A stretch of DNA of 64,000 nt, taken from NCBI GenBank assembly GCA_947568835.1, contig OX387603.1:3945701-4009700 (forward strand), in the 5' to 3' direction. Below are positions 1 through 10,227 of this stretch, piece after piece. The notes beneath the pieces were generated by a model. The model saw nothing but the letters and a program-made list of their open reading frames with translations, was not told where the DNA came from and searched no databases. The position numbers and the translations under genes are program-made. Source of the stretch: Protonemura montana (taxonomy: Eukaryota > Arthropoda > Insecta > Plecoptera > Nemouridae). Each line of letters opens with the position of its first letter. Position 1 is the first letter of the stretch.

Positions 1-111
1 CGCATCGCCCGTCGCCGCAGCCGCCATCGCCGAAGAGGACGCCTGGAGTCGACGCCCCTGGACATCGCATCAGCAGCCCGGTAAGAGAACGCTCATTTAC
101 TAAACGCTAGT

Positions 112-314
112 GCCGCGTCCCGGTGACAAGTGGCCCCTTGACCCGACCGAAGTTTATTGCCAAGGTTGGGACTCGGGGTGCGCTGTCTCCGAAGGCGCGG
201 TACGACTTGAGCGTTCTCTCTTGCACATCCGTCTGTGTCGTGCCCAGTGATAAGTGGCCCCCTCTACGCCGAGACCGAAGTTTATTGCTAAGGTCGACGC
301 TGGGGGTGCGCTGT
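112..314 (+). repeat. Tandem repeats in LINE 5' UTR
   Basis: Two imperfect direct repeats about 125 bp apart share the motifs aagtggcccc, gaccgaagtttattgc and gggtgcgctgtc (about 122-187 and 247-313). The same pair recurs in copy 2 at about 5736-5928. Repeated 5' UTR modules often act as promoter units in LINEs; that role is inference here. Confidence 0.7.
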
Positions 315-525
315 CACTGGTGTCTCGGCACAAAGACCGACGGACCGGGCTGACTGTAAGCGACTTCATCGCCGAGGCTTCACCTCCGTCGAGGCTTCAC
401 CTCCGCCGCTCCGTCACTGGCCGAGATCGCCTTCTCTGCGCTGAGCCGTAGCCAGCCCTTGCTGACGTCCCGTAGCTGCCCTGGTCACTTCATGACCATC
501 AGCTGCCGCCAGGTTAAGAAGAGTC

Positions 526-1773
526 ATGTCTATGCTCGAGGCCGACGGCCAGGTTAACTTCCTGCCGTTGGCCAAAAGACTGACGTGCCTGGCGTGCAGC
601 AGACCAGGGCAGCGACCCAAACCAGGGACGTTCTCGGACTTCTACAAAACTCTGAGGTCGCTGCGCATCCATCTACAGCGACAGCATGGGCTGGAATGCA
701 AGATCAAGTGCGCCCGCCATGACGTCTCCTTCAGGGATCTCCGCACCGCCAAGATCCACTGGAGGGGCGCTCACGCGGGCGCCGACTTCTACTACGGCTC
801 CGAGTCGAGCGCATCATCATCATCGGAAGAGGAGGCGCCAGTGGAGGAGGTCGCTGTCGTCGAGGACGAGAGGGGTGGTAATTTGGCGGTTGAGGGTATC
901 GCTGGTATACGGGTGGAGGGTGCCACACAGTATTACCTTCTACCCATCCCCCGGTCTCAATTTTTCTGTGGACAATGCAGGAGCGACCGCGATCGCGGCG
1001 TCCACAGGAGAACCGGGGGGGTATACCAGCGCCACGCAGACCTTAACCGCCACCTCAAGAAGTGCCACCAGATGGCGCTGGCTTTCCGCTGCCGGCGTCA
1101 TCGCCTCGACTTCAGCGACTGGCGGAAAGTCGCAGCACACTGGAGGTTACATCACGGCGATGAAGAAGGCCCAGTCCAGGGGCCAGAAGATGTCGACGAG
1201 CCAGAACCACCACAGGCCCAGGAGTCCCCGCGGGCCCGGAGGCCCGCGAGAGTCCCGGCCGTCGCCCCGGTGGCCCGGTCGCCCCCTGGGCGACTCAACG
1301 ACCAGGTGGCCATCGCGCGACGTGCTGGGGCTCACGCGCTACTGGCGGCGAGATGCGGTCCCGGTGCGACGGCGACTGCGGTGGATGACGCGGCGTCCAT
1401 GGCCAACCGGCGAGATGCCGGGCCGCTGCCTCCACCGCCGCCCGAGGCTGGGCCGGTTCCGCGGCCGCTGCGCGCTGAGGGGCTGCCTGTGGTCGGCGCT
1501 GTGGCGGAGCTCACGGACTTTCAGGGTGAGTGGTTGGGTAGGCTGCGGGCCTGTGCCGGCTGGGAGGATTACCAGCGGACTGTGGACGAGTTTGTGAGGG
1601 GGGTGGCCGAGTCCAGGGGCAACACCCGAGGAGGGCGGGGGCCGCCTGGGCCTCGTCGTGCTCGTGGGGGGAGGCCGGGGGATCGCCCACCGCCATTCGA
1701 TGTGGCTGCTGATGCCAAACGGCTTCAGCAGCTGTATCGGGTGAACAAAAAAAAGCGGTGGGCAAAATCCTAA
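526..1773 (+). CDS. LINE copy 1 N-terminal region with Cys/His fingers
   Basis: 415-aa reading frame starting at ATG 526. The first 85 residues hold two C2H2-like units (CLAC...HLQRQH and CARH...HWRGAH). After an acidic Ser/Glu linker come two more (CGQC...HLKKCH and CRRH...HWRLHH). R2-group proteins use such fingers to bind target DNA. A Pro/Arg-rich linker follows. The frame stops 18 bases beyond a run of eight A residues (1747-1754). Copy 2 has nine A residues there and runs straight into the RT frame, so the natural product is probably a single polyprotein-like ORF and this stop reflects a one-base homopolymer change, a frameshifting site, or a sequencing error. Confidence 0.8.
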   Translation: MSMLEADGQVNFLPLAKRLTCLACSRPGQRPKPGTFSDFYKTLRSLRIHLQRQHGLECKIKCARHDVSFRDLRTAKIHWRGAHAGADFYYGSESSASSSSEEEAPVEEVAVVEDERGGNLAVEGIAGIRVEGATQYYLLPIPRSQFFCGQCRSDRDRGVHRRTGGVYQRHADLNRHLKKCHQMALAFRCRRHRLDFSDWRKVAAHWRLHHGDEEGPVQGPEDVDEPEPPQAQESPRARRPARVPAVAPVARSPPGRLNDQVAIARRAGAHALLAARCGPGATATAVDDAASMANRRDAGPLPPPPPEAGPVPRPLRAEGLPVVGAVAELTDFQGEWLGRLRACAGWEDYQRTVDEFVRGVAESRGNTRGGRGPPGPRRARGGRPGDRPPPFDVAADAKRLQQLYRVNKKKRWAKS

Positions 1774-4331
1774 ACGAGGCCTCCCCGCACTGCACGATTG
1801 GGCCCGAGGCGGTGACTGCCTTCTTCAGAGAGGTGTTTGCCGAGAAACCACTTGGAAGGCTTCCTCCTCCCTCGGGGCTCCCCGAAGCTCGTAATGAGGT
1901 CCTACCTGAGTTGGATACCGAGATCCTTGTCCGGGAGTTTTCCCCTGCCGAGGTTGAGAGTCGACTTCGGAAGTGCGGGAACTCTGCCCCGGGCAGGGAC
2001 TCGGTGTCTTACGGAGACCTTCGGAGGGCCGACCCGGGGTGTGTGGTATTAGCCGAGATTTTCAACCGCTGTAGGGCTGAGCGGAGGGTGCCCGGTTCGT
2101 GGAAACGCTCGAGGACTGTCTTGATCCATAAAAAAGGTCCTCGGGATGATCCATCGAACTGGCGGCCCCTCTCGCTGTCGGACACCATAGCCAAGCTCTA
2201 CAGCGGAATTCTCGCACTGCGCATCTCGGGTTGGGCCTCTGAAGGAGGGAAAATCTCTCCGGCTCAGAAGGGCTTCATGGAGCACGAGGGGTGCTTCGAG
2301 CATAACTTCGTACTACAGTCGGCATTGGATGCGGCCCGTCGGAACAACAAGACAGTGTGTGCTGCCTGGCTTGACCTGTCCAATGCCTTTGGATCTGTCC
2401 CTCACGGGCATATCCACAGGATGCTCGAGGTCTTCGGGCTCCCCCTGCATTTGCGAGAAATCGTACGGGACTTGTACACGGGGTGTACAACGAACATCCG
2501 TACGCAGCAGGGGGAGTCTGAGGACATCGACATCCTGGCAGGGGTGAAACAGGGGTGTCCCTTGAGCCCGGTTATTTTTAATCTGGCCATTGAGCCGTTA
2601 ATCAGGGCGGTCACTGAGGTCAGTGAGGCGCATTCGGCCAGGTTGTATGGCAGAGATGTCAACATCCTGGCCTATGCCGATGATCTGGCCCTGGTGGCCG
2701 ATAACCCTGCCTCCCTGCAGGTCCTCCTGGACCTGGTGTCGGCGAGCGCTCGATGGTGTGGGTTTGGGTTTAACGCCCGGAAGTGTGCGTCCCTGCATAT
2801 TGATTGCAGGAACGGGCGCAAGACCCTGCCCACCCAATTTGTTGTCCAGGGTGACAACATGACAGCGCTCGCTGACGGGGAGGAATACCGGCACTTGGGC
2901 ATCCCGACTGGGTTTAGGGTTGCCCAGACGCCCCTGCTAGACATTGAGCAGATCAGGCAGGACCTGTTTAAGTTGGACAGGTCTCTCTTGGCTCCTTGGC
3001 AGAAGCTGGAGGCTGTGGGAGTATTTCTACTCCCCCGGCTGGACTTCATCCTCCGAGGTGGGAAGGTGAAGAAGGGACCCCTGCTGGCGCTGGACAAAGT
3101 GGTCAAGCGCCTGGGTAAGTCCTGGATGCACCTCCCACAGCGGGCGAGTCCTGAGCTCCTGTGGCTCCCCTGTCGATCGGGGGGCGCAGGACTCATGCCG
3201 CTCAGCGACCGGGTTGATGTGTCCAGCTTGGTCCACAGCTTCCGGCTCCTGACCTGCAAGGATCAAGTGGTTCGTGAGTTGGCCTGGAGTGGCCTTTCAG
3301 ACGTGGTGCGTCGCCGGATCGGCCGGCCCCCCTCCAGGGCGGATCTCGTTCAATATTTGAGCGGGAGTCTGGAGGGGGAGTTCGGTCGGGATGGCGGCGA
3401 CATCGAGAGCGTCTGGTCGGTCGCTCGCAAGGCTACGCGGCGATTGTCTGGCCGAGTCGGGGTGTCCTTTGCCTGGTGCGAGGCCCTCGAGGAGGTTCAG
3501 GTGGTCGTCCCGCGTCCCGGCCACGCTGGGGGAGACCTGAGGATACCGGAGGGGGCGAGGCGCTTGCTGAGCCAGAAGCTGCACGCTTCCCTGAGAGGGC
3601 GTTATTTCGAGTCACTTGTGGCAAAGCCCGATCAGGGAAAGGTGTTCGCGGTGTCCTCGCGCTGTCCGGTGTCCAACCACTTCCTCAGGGCAGGCGGCTT
3701 CACTCGTTTTGCCGAGTGGCGCTTCATCCACAGGGCTCGGCTGGACTGTGTTCAGGTCAACGGTGCGCGGCGGTGGGGTGATGGGGATAGGCGGTGTCGG
3801 CGGTGCGGGTACCACACTGAGACGTTGCCTCATGTGTTGGACCACTGCATGGTCCACGCCGCCGCCTACACGCGGCGCCACAACGCGGTCCTGGACCGGC
3901 TTGCGAAAGCCGTGCCAGCCCGCGGTGGGGTGCTGCGTAAAAACCTCACCGTTGCCATCGGCGATGTTAGGTCGGCTCTTCGTCCGGATCTGGTGCTCGT
4001 CGACGCTGACAAGAAGGTTGTTACCGTCGTCGATGTCACCATTCCGTTCGAGAACCGGCCGGAAGCTTTCCACCTGGCAAGGCAAGCCAAGGTGGAAAAG
4101 TACGCAGACCTCGCCATGGAACTGACGAGCGCTGGGTGGGCCGTCCGGCTGGATGCGTTCATCGTGGGGGCCCTGGGATCCTGGGATGCAGACAATGGGC
4201 CGGTTCTGAAGGCGCTTGGTATCAGTGCTCGATACAGCGCCCTGATGAGCCGGCTCATGGTCTCGGACACCATCCATTGGTCCCGGGACGTCTACGTTGA
4301 GCACTTGTCAGGATATCGCCAGTACACTTAG
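1758..4331 (+). CDS. LINE copy 1 reverse transcriptase / restriction-like endonuclease
   Basis: 857-aa frame with no ATG at its left edge (it opens at GTG 1758), consistent with being the continuation of the upstream finger ORF. RT motifs: LIHKKG...NWRPLSL, AQKGF, motif A AWLDLSNAFGSV, motif B KQGCPLSP, motif C AYADDLALVA, then a thumb region. The C-terminal part has the CRRC...H...C knuckle and the endonuclease RPDLVLVD...VVDVTIPFE (Asp codons 3987-3989 and 4032-4034), then KVEKY. All expected catalytic residues are present. Target-primed reverse transcription at a U2 gene is the expected role by family. About 280 bp of 3' UTR follow. Confidence 0.88.
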   Translation: MGKILNEASPHCTIGPEAVTAFFREVFAEKPLGRLPPPSGLPEARNEVLPELDTEILVREFSPAEVESRLRKCGNSAPGRDSVSYGDLRRADPGCVVLAEIFNRCRAERRVPGSWKRSRTVLIHKKGPRDDPSNWRPLSLSDTIAKLYSGILALRISGWASEGGKISPAQKGFMEHEGCFEHNFVLQSALDAARRNNKTVCAAWLDLSNAFGSVPHGHIHRMLEVFGLPLHLREIVRDLYTGCTTNIRTQQGESEDIDILAGVKQGCPLSPVIFNLAIEPLIRAVTEVSEAHSARLYGRDVNILAYADDLALVADNPASLQVLLDLVSASARWCGFGFNARKCASLHIDCRNGRKTLPTQFVVQGDNMTALADGEEYRHLGIPTGFRVAQTPLLDIEQIRQDLFKLDRSLLAPWQKLEAVGVFLLPRLDFILRGGKVKKGPLLALDKVVKRLGKSWMHLPQRASPELLWLPCRSGGAGLMPLSDRVDVSSLVHSFRLLTCKDQVVRELAWSGLSDVVRRRIGRPPSRADLVQYLSGSLEGEFGRDGGDIESVWSVARKATRRLSGRVGVSFAWCEALEEVQVVVPRPGHAGGDLRIPEGARRLLSQKLHASLRGRYFESLVAKPDQGKVFAVSSRCPVSNHFLRAGGFTRFAEWRFIHRARLDCVQVNGARRWGDGDRRCRRCGYHTETLPHVLDHCMVHAAAYTRRHNAVLDRLAKAVPARGGVLRKNLTVAIGDVRSALRPDLVLVDADKKVVTVVDVTIPFENRPEAFHLARQAKVEKYADLAMELTSAGWAVRLDAFIVGALGSWDADNGPVLKALGISARYSALMSRLMVSDTIHWSRDVYVEHLSGYRQYT

Positions 4332-4608
4332 ACCCGAGTCCCTGGAGTTCGTGGGCGCCGCTGTGGACGTCGGGCGCGGCGCTGCTCCGAGGTGGGCTGC
4401 TGTCGCGGGACGGGTCCGGCGTCGGGTCGTCGGGCTGGCGGCGGCTGGCACTCGCCGAAAAAAGACTGAGAAACGACTGATTATTTTTATTATTCTACAA
4501 ATGCCATTTGTCGGCCTTTTAATGTATTTGTTTTTTAACATTTTTAATGTATAACCAACTTTTTATGACTGAACTGTATTGCAAATATGTGCTAATAAAT
4601 AAACAATT

Positions 4609-4759
4609 TATCTGTTCTTATCAGCTTAATATCTGGTACGGTACACATTGTGTACCCAGTATATTAAACTGATTTTTGGAATATGACGGAGTGATAAGGG
4701 CTTGCTCTTCCTCTGTCACGGGTTGGCTCGGCATTGCAGTACAGCTGAGATCGGCCCAC
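4609..4759 (+). pseudogene. U2 snRNA 3' fragment (nt 37-187 equivalent)
   Basis: The sequence starts TATCTGTTCTTATCAGCTTA and continues with stem IIa/IIc partners, a perfect GGTACAC/GTGTACC stem, the Sm site GATTTTTGG (4671-4679), a stem III with loop GGGCTTGCTC, and a stem IV with loop ATTGCAGTA, ending near CGGCCCAC. It matches U2 from human position 37 to the end and also has length 151. The 5' third, including most of the GUAGUA branch-site recognition region, is absent and the LINE 3' end takes its place. As it stands it cannot make a functional U2 RNA. Identification is by recalled U2 sequence and structure. Confidence 0.88.
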
Positions 4760-5721
4760 ATTAATAACTCATGGTATGATAAGAAAACGATTCTTTGAAT
4801 TGTTTAATCGAAAAGTTGATTAATTTAATCCAACACCTCGATTAAATTAATCGGAAAATGCGTTTCGAATCGCTCGATGAAAATCGATGTCAGACATCTC
4901 ACTACGAAGTGAATGTGCTCATAGAACTTGCTTATACTGTATGTAAACAAAAAGGGGTTGAATTGTTTAATCGAAAGTTTAATTAATCAAAAATCAAAAG
5001 TTAATCAAAATCAAAAGCAGCCGAAGATAACGTAGGACCACTATCTTAGGTGATTAAAAGCCATTCCACGAAGCTACGTGTAACTGCACATGCAAAACCT
5101 CGGATGGGGTGATATTTTTAATCGAATGTCTAATTAATAAATAAATCAATTATAACCAATATATAATTCATATTAAAATATAGGTCAAACCAAGATATAG
5201 GTCAAACCAAGATATAGGTCAAACCAAGATATAGGTCAAACCAAGATATAGGTCAGACCAAGATATAGGTCAAACCAATGTGTAAGTCAAATGACGGAGT
5301 CATTTCGAATCCCTCGATGAAAATTGTTGAGACTTTTCACTACGCTTTGAATGTGCCCATAGAACATGCTTGTTTTATATGTACACGAAAAGGGGTTAAA
5401 TTGTTTAATCAAAAGTGTAATTAATCAAAAGTTATTTAAATTCTAAAGCAATTGTCAAAAATGATAAAAAATGCCGACATGTACGTTAAACATGGAAAAC
5501 CTCGGATGGGCTGGAATAGTTAATTATAAAGTTGAATTAATCAAAATAAAAATCAATTGTCAAAGATAACAATTAATGATGCTTTGTACTTTCTACGTGT
5601 GTGAAGAAAATGTCCTTACAAATTGAATACAATGCCACTTATACATTTGGTAGGCGGGGGTCGAGCTTAAATTTAACTAAAGTTGAAAACAAATGTAATC
5701 AAAATCAAAAGTAAGTCGAAA
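4760..5721 (+). repeat. AT-rich U2-linked spacer, unit 1
   Basis: AT-rich DNA with no coding potential. It contains an internal direct repeat of about 125 bp (around 4863-4990 and 5302-5427, sharing tcgatgaaaat, gaatgtgc.catagaac and aaaaggggtt.aattgtttaatc) and many taattaatcaaa motifs. The whole block recurs after copy 2. It looks like the spacer of a tandem U2 gene unit; no proximal sequence element was recognised. Confidence 0.75.
5178..5280 (+). repeat. 17-bp minisatellite
   Basis: Six copies of atataggtcaaaccaag. The equivalent array in unit 2 (about 10797-10881) has five copies, which gives the 17-bp length difference between the two spacers. Confidence 0.9.
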
Positions 5722-6139
5722 AAGTGCCGCGTCCCGGTGACAAGTGGCCCCTTGACCCGACCGAAGTTTATTGCCAAGGTTGGGACTCGGGGTGCGCTGT
5801 CTCCGAAGGCGCGGTACGACTTGAGCGTTCTCTCTTGCACATCCGTCTGTGTCGTGCCCAGTGATAAGTGGCCCCCTCTACGCCGAGACCGAAGTTTATT
5901 GCTAAGGTCGACGCTGGGGGTGCGCTGTCACTGGTGTCTCGGCACAAAGACCGACGGACCGGGCTGACTGTAAGCGACTTCATCGCCGAGGCTTCACCTC
6001 CGTCGAGGCTTCACCTCCGCCGCTCCGTCACTGGCCGAGATCGCCTTCTCTGCGCTGAGCCGTAGCCAGCCCTTGCTGACGTCCCGTAGCTGCCCTGGTC
6101 ACTTCATGACCATCAGCTGCCGCCAGGTTAAGAAGAGTC

Positions 6140-6772
6140 ATGTCTATGCTCGAGGCCGACGGCCAGGTTAACTTCCTGCCGTTGGCCAAAAGACTGACGT
6201 GCCTGGCGTGCAGCAGACCAGGGCAGCGACCCAAACCAGGGACGTTCTCGGACTTCTACAAAACTCTGAGGTCGCTGCGCATCCATCTACAGCGACAGCA
6301 TGGGCTGGAATGCAAGATCAAGTGCGCCCGCCATGACGTCTCCTTCAGGGATCTCCGCACCGCCAAGATCCACTGGAGGGGCGCTCACGCGGGCGCCGAC
6401 TTCTACTACGGCTCCGAGTCGAGCGCATCATCATCATCGGAAGAGGAGGCGCCAGTGGAGGAGGTCGCTGTCGTCGAGGATGAGAGGGGTGGTAATTTGG
6501 CGGTTGAGGGTATCGCTGGTATACGGGTGGAGGGTGCCACACAGTATTACCTTCTACCCATCCCCCGGTCTCAATTTTTCTGTGGACAATGCAGGAGCGA
6601 CCGCGATCGCGGCGTCCACAGGAGAACCGGGGGGGTATACCAGCGCCACGCAGACCTTAACCGCCACCTCAAGAAGTGCCACCAGATGGCGCTGGCTTTC
6701 CGCTGCCGGCGTCATCGCCTCGACTTCAGCGACTGGCGGAAAGTCGCTCAGGAGGTTACATCACGGCGATGA
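6140..6772 (+). CDS. LINE copy 2 finger region, 5' part of broken ORF
   Basis: Same start and sequence as the finger ORF of copy 1 up to the fourth Cys/His unit. There, near 6746, copy 1 reads gtcgcagcacactggagg while copy 2 reads gtcgctcaggagg, a net loss of five bases. The frame shifts and soon ends. Fingers 1-3 are complete; the fourth loses its HWRLHH end. Confidence 0.75.
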   Translation: MSMLEADGQVNFLPLAKRLTCLACSRPGQRPKPGTFSDFYKTLRSLRIHLQRQHGLECKIKCARHDVSFRDLRTAKIHWRGAHAGADFYYGSESSASSSSEEEAPVEEVAVVEDERGGNLAVEGIAGIRVEGATQYYLLPIPRSQFFCGQCRSDRDRGVHRRTGGVYQRHADLNRHLKKCHQMALAFRCRRHRLDFSDWRKVAQEVTSRR

Positions 6773-9700
6773 AGAAGGCCCAGTCCAGGGGCCAGAAGAT
6801 GTCGACGAGCCAGAACCACCACAGGCCCAGGAGTCCCCGCGGGCCCGGAGGCCCGCGAGAGTCCCGGCCGTCGCCCCGGTGGCCCGGTCGCCCCCTGGGC
6901 GACTCAACGACCAGGTGGCCATCGCGCGACGTGCTGGGGCTCACGCGCTACTGGCGGCGAGATGCGGTCCCGGTGCGACGGCGACTGCGGTGGATGACGC
7001 GGCGTCCATGGCCAACCGGCGAGATGCCGGGCCGCTGCCTCCACCGCCGCCCGAGGCTGGGCCGGTTCCGCGGCCGCTGCGCGCTGAGGGGCTGCCTGTG
7101 GTCGGCGCTGTGGCGGAGCTCACGGACTTTCAGGGTGAGTGGTTGGGTAGGCTGCGGGCCTGTGCCGGCTGGGAGGATTACCAGCGGACTGTGGACGAGT
7201 TTGTGAGGGGGGTTGCCGAGTCCAGGGGCAACACCCGAGGAGGGCGGGGGCCGCCTGGGCCTCGTCGTGCTCGTGGGGGGAGGCCGGGGGATCGCCCACC
7301 GCCATTCGATGTGGCTGCTGATGCCAAACGGCTTCAGCAGCTGTATCGGGTGAACAAAAAAAAAGCGGTGGGCAAAATCCTAAACGAGGCCTCCCCGCAC
7401 TGCACGATTGGGCCCGAGGCGGTGACTGCCTTCTTCAGAGAGGTGTTTGCCGAGAAACCACTTGGAAGGCTTCCTCCTCCCTCGGGGCTCCCCGAAGCTC
7501 GTAATGAGGTCCTACCTGAGTTGGATACCGAGATCCTCGTCCGGGAGTTTTCCCCTGCCGAGGTTGAGAGTCGACTTCGGAAGTGCGGGAACTCTGCCCC
7601 GGGCAGGGACTCGGTGTCTTACGGAGACCTTCGGAGGGCCGACCCGGGGTGTGTGGTATTAGCCGAGATTTTCAACCGCTGTAGGGCTGAGCGGAGGGTG
7701 CCCGGTTCGTGGAAACGCTCGAGGACTGTCTTGATCCATAAAAAAGGTCCTCGGGATGATCCATCGAACTGGCGGCCCCTCTCGCTGTCGGACACCATAG
7801 CCAAGCTCTACAGCGGAATTCTCGCACTGCGCATCTCGGGTTGGGCCTCTGAAGGAGGGAAAATCTCTCCGGCTCAGAAGGGCTTCATGGAGCACGAGGG
7901 GTGCTTCGAGCACAACTTCGTACTACAGTCGGCATTGGATGCGGCCCGTCGGAACAACAAGACAGTGTGTGCTGCCTGGCTTGACCTGTCCAATGCCTTT
8001 GGATCTGTCCCTCACGGGCATATCCACAGGATGCTCGAGGTCTTCGGGCGGGGAGCCCGAAGACTGCATTTGCGAGAAATCGTACGGGACTTGTACACGG
8101 GGTGTACAACGAACATCCGTACGCAGCAGGGGGAGTCTGAGGACATCGACATCCTGGCAGGGGTGAAACAGGGGTGTCCCTTGAGCCCGGTTATTTTTAA
8201 TCTGGCCATTGAGCCGTTAATCAGGGCGGTCACTGAGGTCAGTGAGGCGCATTCGGCCAGGTTGTATGGCAGAGATGTCAACATCCTGGCCTATGCCGAT
8301 GATCTGGCCCTGGTGGCCGATAACCCTGCCTCCCTGCAGGTCCTCCTGGACCTGGTGTCGGCGAGCGCTCGATGGTGTGGGTTTGGGTTTAACGCCCGGA
8401 AGTGTGCGTCCCTGCATATTGATTGCAGGAACGGGCGCAAGACCCTGCCCACCCAATTTGTTGTCCAGGGTGACAACATGACAGCGCTCGCTGACGGGGA
8501 GGAATACCGGCACTTGGGCATCCCGACTGGGTTTAGGGTTGCCCAGACGCCCCTGCTAGACATTGAGCAGATCAGGCAGGACCTGTTTAAGTTGGACAGG
8601 TCTCTCTTGGCTCCTTGGCAGAAGCTGGAGGCTGTGGGAGTATTTCTACTCCCCCGGCTGGACTTCATCCTCCGAGGTGGGAAGGTGAAGAAGGGACCCC
8701 TGCTGGCGCTGGACAAAGTGGTCAAGCGCCTGGGTAAGTCCTGGATGCACCTCCCACAGCGGGCGAGTCCTGAGCTCCTGTGGCTCCCCTGTCGATCGGG
8801 GGGCGCAGGACTCATGCCGCTCAGCGACCGGGTTGATGTGTCCAGCTTGGTCCACAGCTTCCGGCTCCTGACCTGCAAGGATCAAGTGGTTCGTGAGTTG
8901 GCCTGGAGTGGCCTTTCAGACGTGGTGCGTCGCCGGATCGGCCGGCCCCCCTCCAGGGCGGATCTCGTTCAATATTTGAGCGGGAGTCTGGAGGGGGAGT
9001 TCGGTCGGGATGGCGGCGACATCGAGAGCGTCTGGTCGGTCGCTCGCAAGGCTACGCGGCGATTGTCTGGCCGAGTCGGGGTGTCCTTTGCCTGGTGCGA
9101 GGCCCTCGAGGAGGTTCAGGTGGTCGTCCCGCGTCCCGGCCACGCTGGGGGAGACCTGAGGATACCGGAGGGGGCGAGGCGCTTGCTGAGCCAGAAGCTG
9201 CACGCTTCCCTGAGAGGGCGTTATTTCGAGTCACTTGTGGCAAAGCCCGATCAGGGAAAGGTGTTCGCGGTGTCCTCGCGCTGTCCGGTGTCCAACCACT
9301 TCCTCAGGGCAGGCGGCTTCACTCGTTTTGCCGAGTGGCGCTTCATCCACAGGGCTCGGCTGGACTGTGTTCAGGTCAACGGTGCGCGGCGGTGGGGTGA
9401 TGGGGATAGGCGGTGTCGGCGGTGCGGGTACCACACTGAGACGTTGCCTCATGTGTTGGACCACTGCATGGTCCACGCCGCCGCCTACACGCGGCGCCAC
9501 AACGCGGTCCTGGACCGGCTTGCGAAAGCCGTGCCAGCCCGCGGTGGGGTGCTGCGTAAAAACCTCACCGTTGCCATCGGCGATGTTAGGTCGGCTCTTC
9601 GTCCGGATCTGGTGCTCGTCGACGCTGACAAGAAGGTTGTTACCGTCGTCGTTGTCACCATTCCGTTCGAGAACCGGCCGGAGGCTTTCCACCTGGCGAG

Positions 9701-9950
9701 GCAAGCCAAGGTGGAAAAGTACGCAGACCTCGCCATGGAACTGACGAGCGCTGGGTGGGCCGTCCGGCTGGATGCGTTCATCGTGGGGGCCCTGGGATCC
9801 TGGGATGCAGACAATGGGCCGGTTCTGAAGGCGCTTGGTATCAGTGCTCGATACAGCGCCCTGATGAGCCGGCTCATGGTCTCGGACACCATCCATTGGT
9901 CCCGGGACGTCTACGTTGAGCACTTGTCAGGTTATCGCCAGTATACCTAG
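6746..9950 (+). CDS. LINE copy 2 linker + reverse transcriptase + endonuclease
   Basis: From the indel near 6746 the correct frame reads without stops through the Pro/Arg linker, across nine A residues (VNKKKAVGKIL), and through RT and endonuclease to the same C-terminus as copy 1. This shows the element family has one long ORF. Two oddities: the RT segment GLPLHLRE of copy 1 is GRGARRLHLRE here, through a palindromic insertion at about 8042-8062; and the endonuclease reads VVVVTIPFE instead of VVDVTIPFE (codon 9651-9653), removing a catalytic Asp. An upstream ATG at 6300 lies in this frame, but before the indel it reads an irrelevant frame. Confidence 0.82.
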
Positions 9951-10227
9951 ACCCGAGTCCCTGGAGTTCGTGGGCGCCGCTGTGGACGTCGGGCGCGGCG
10001 CTGCTCCGAGGTGGGCTGCTGTCGCGGGACGGGTCCGGCGTCGGGTCGTCGGGCTGGCGGCGGCTGGCACTCGCCGAAAAAAGACTGAGAAACGACTGAT
10101 TATTTTTATTATTCTACAAATGCCATTTGTCGGCCTTTTAATGTATTTGTTTTTTAACATTTTTAATGTATAACCAACTTTTTATGACTGAACTGTATTG
10201 CAAAAATGTGCTAATAAATAAACAATT

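Larger units (their letters stand above)
1..4608 (+). mobile_element. U2-targeted R2-type LINE (Utopia-like), copy 1
   Basis: Non-LTR retrotransposon of the restriction-like-endonuclease group. Visible in order: GC-rich 5' UTR with internal repeats, a Cys/His-finger ORF, reverse transcriptase (LDLSNAF motif A, YADD motif C at 2673-2684), a CX2CX8HX4C knuckle, a PD...D endonuclease, and a short AT-rich 3' UTR without a poly-A tail. It ends exactly where U2 snRNA sequence begins (4609). U2-specific insertion is known for the Utopia lineage of RLE LINEs; assignment to Utopia rather than another R2-group clade is inferred from target site. The left end may lie outside the window. The ORF is split by one frameshift in an A run, so this copy looks nearly intact but not clearly active. 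Confidence 0.85.
5722..10227 (+). mobile_element. U2-targeted R2-type LINE (Utopia-like), copy 2
   Basis: Second copy of the same LINE, nearly identical to copy 1. Its left end begins at the first 5' UTR repeat (agtgccgcg) and joins directly to the AT-rich spacer, so about 110 bp present in copy 1 are missing. Its 3' end again abuts U2 sequence (10228). It differs from copy 1 by a net 5-base loss in the fourth finger, one extra A that fuses the finger and RT frames, a 9-base gain in the RT, and a changed endonuclease aspartate. It is therefore probably inactive. Confidence 0.85.

Noticed and set aside
4760-5721. Searched for U2 promoter elements or the U2 5' half in the spacer.
   Set aside because: No 5' U2 sequence (ATCGCTTCTCGGCC-like) or recognisable proximal element was found.
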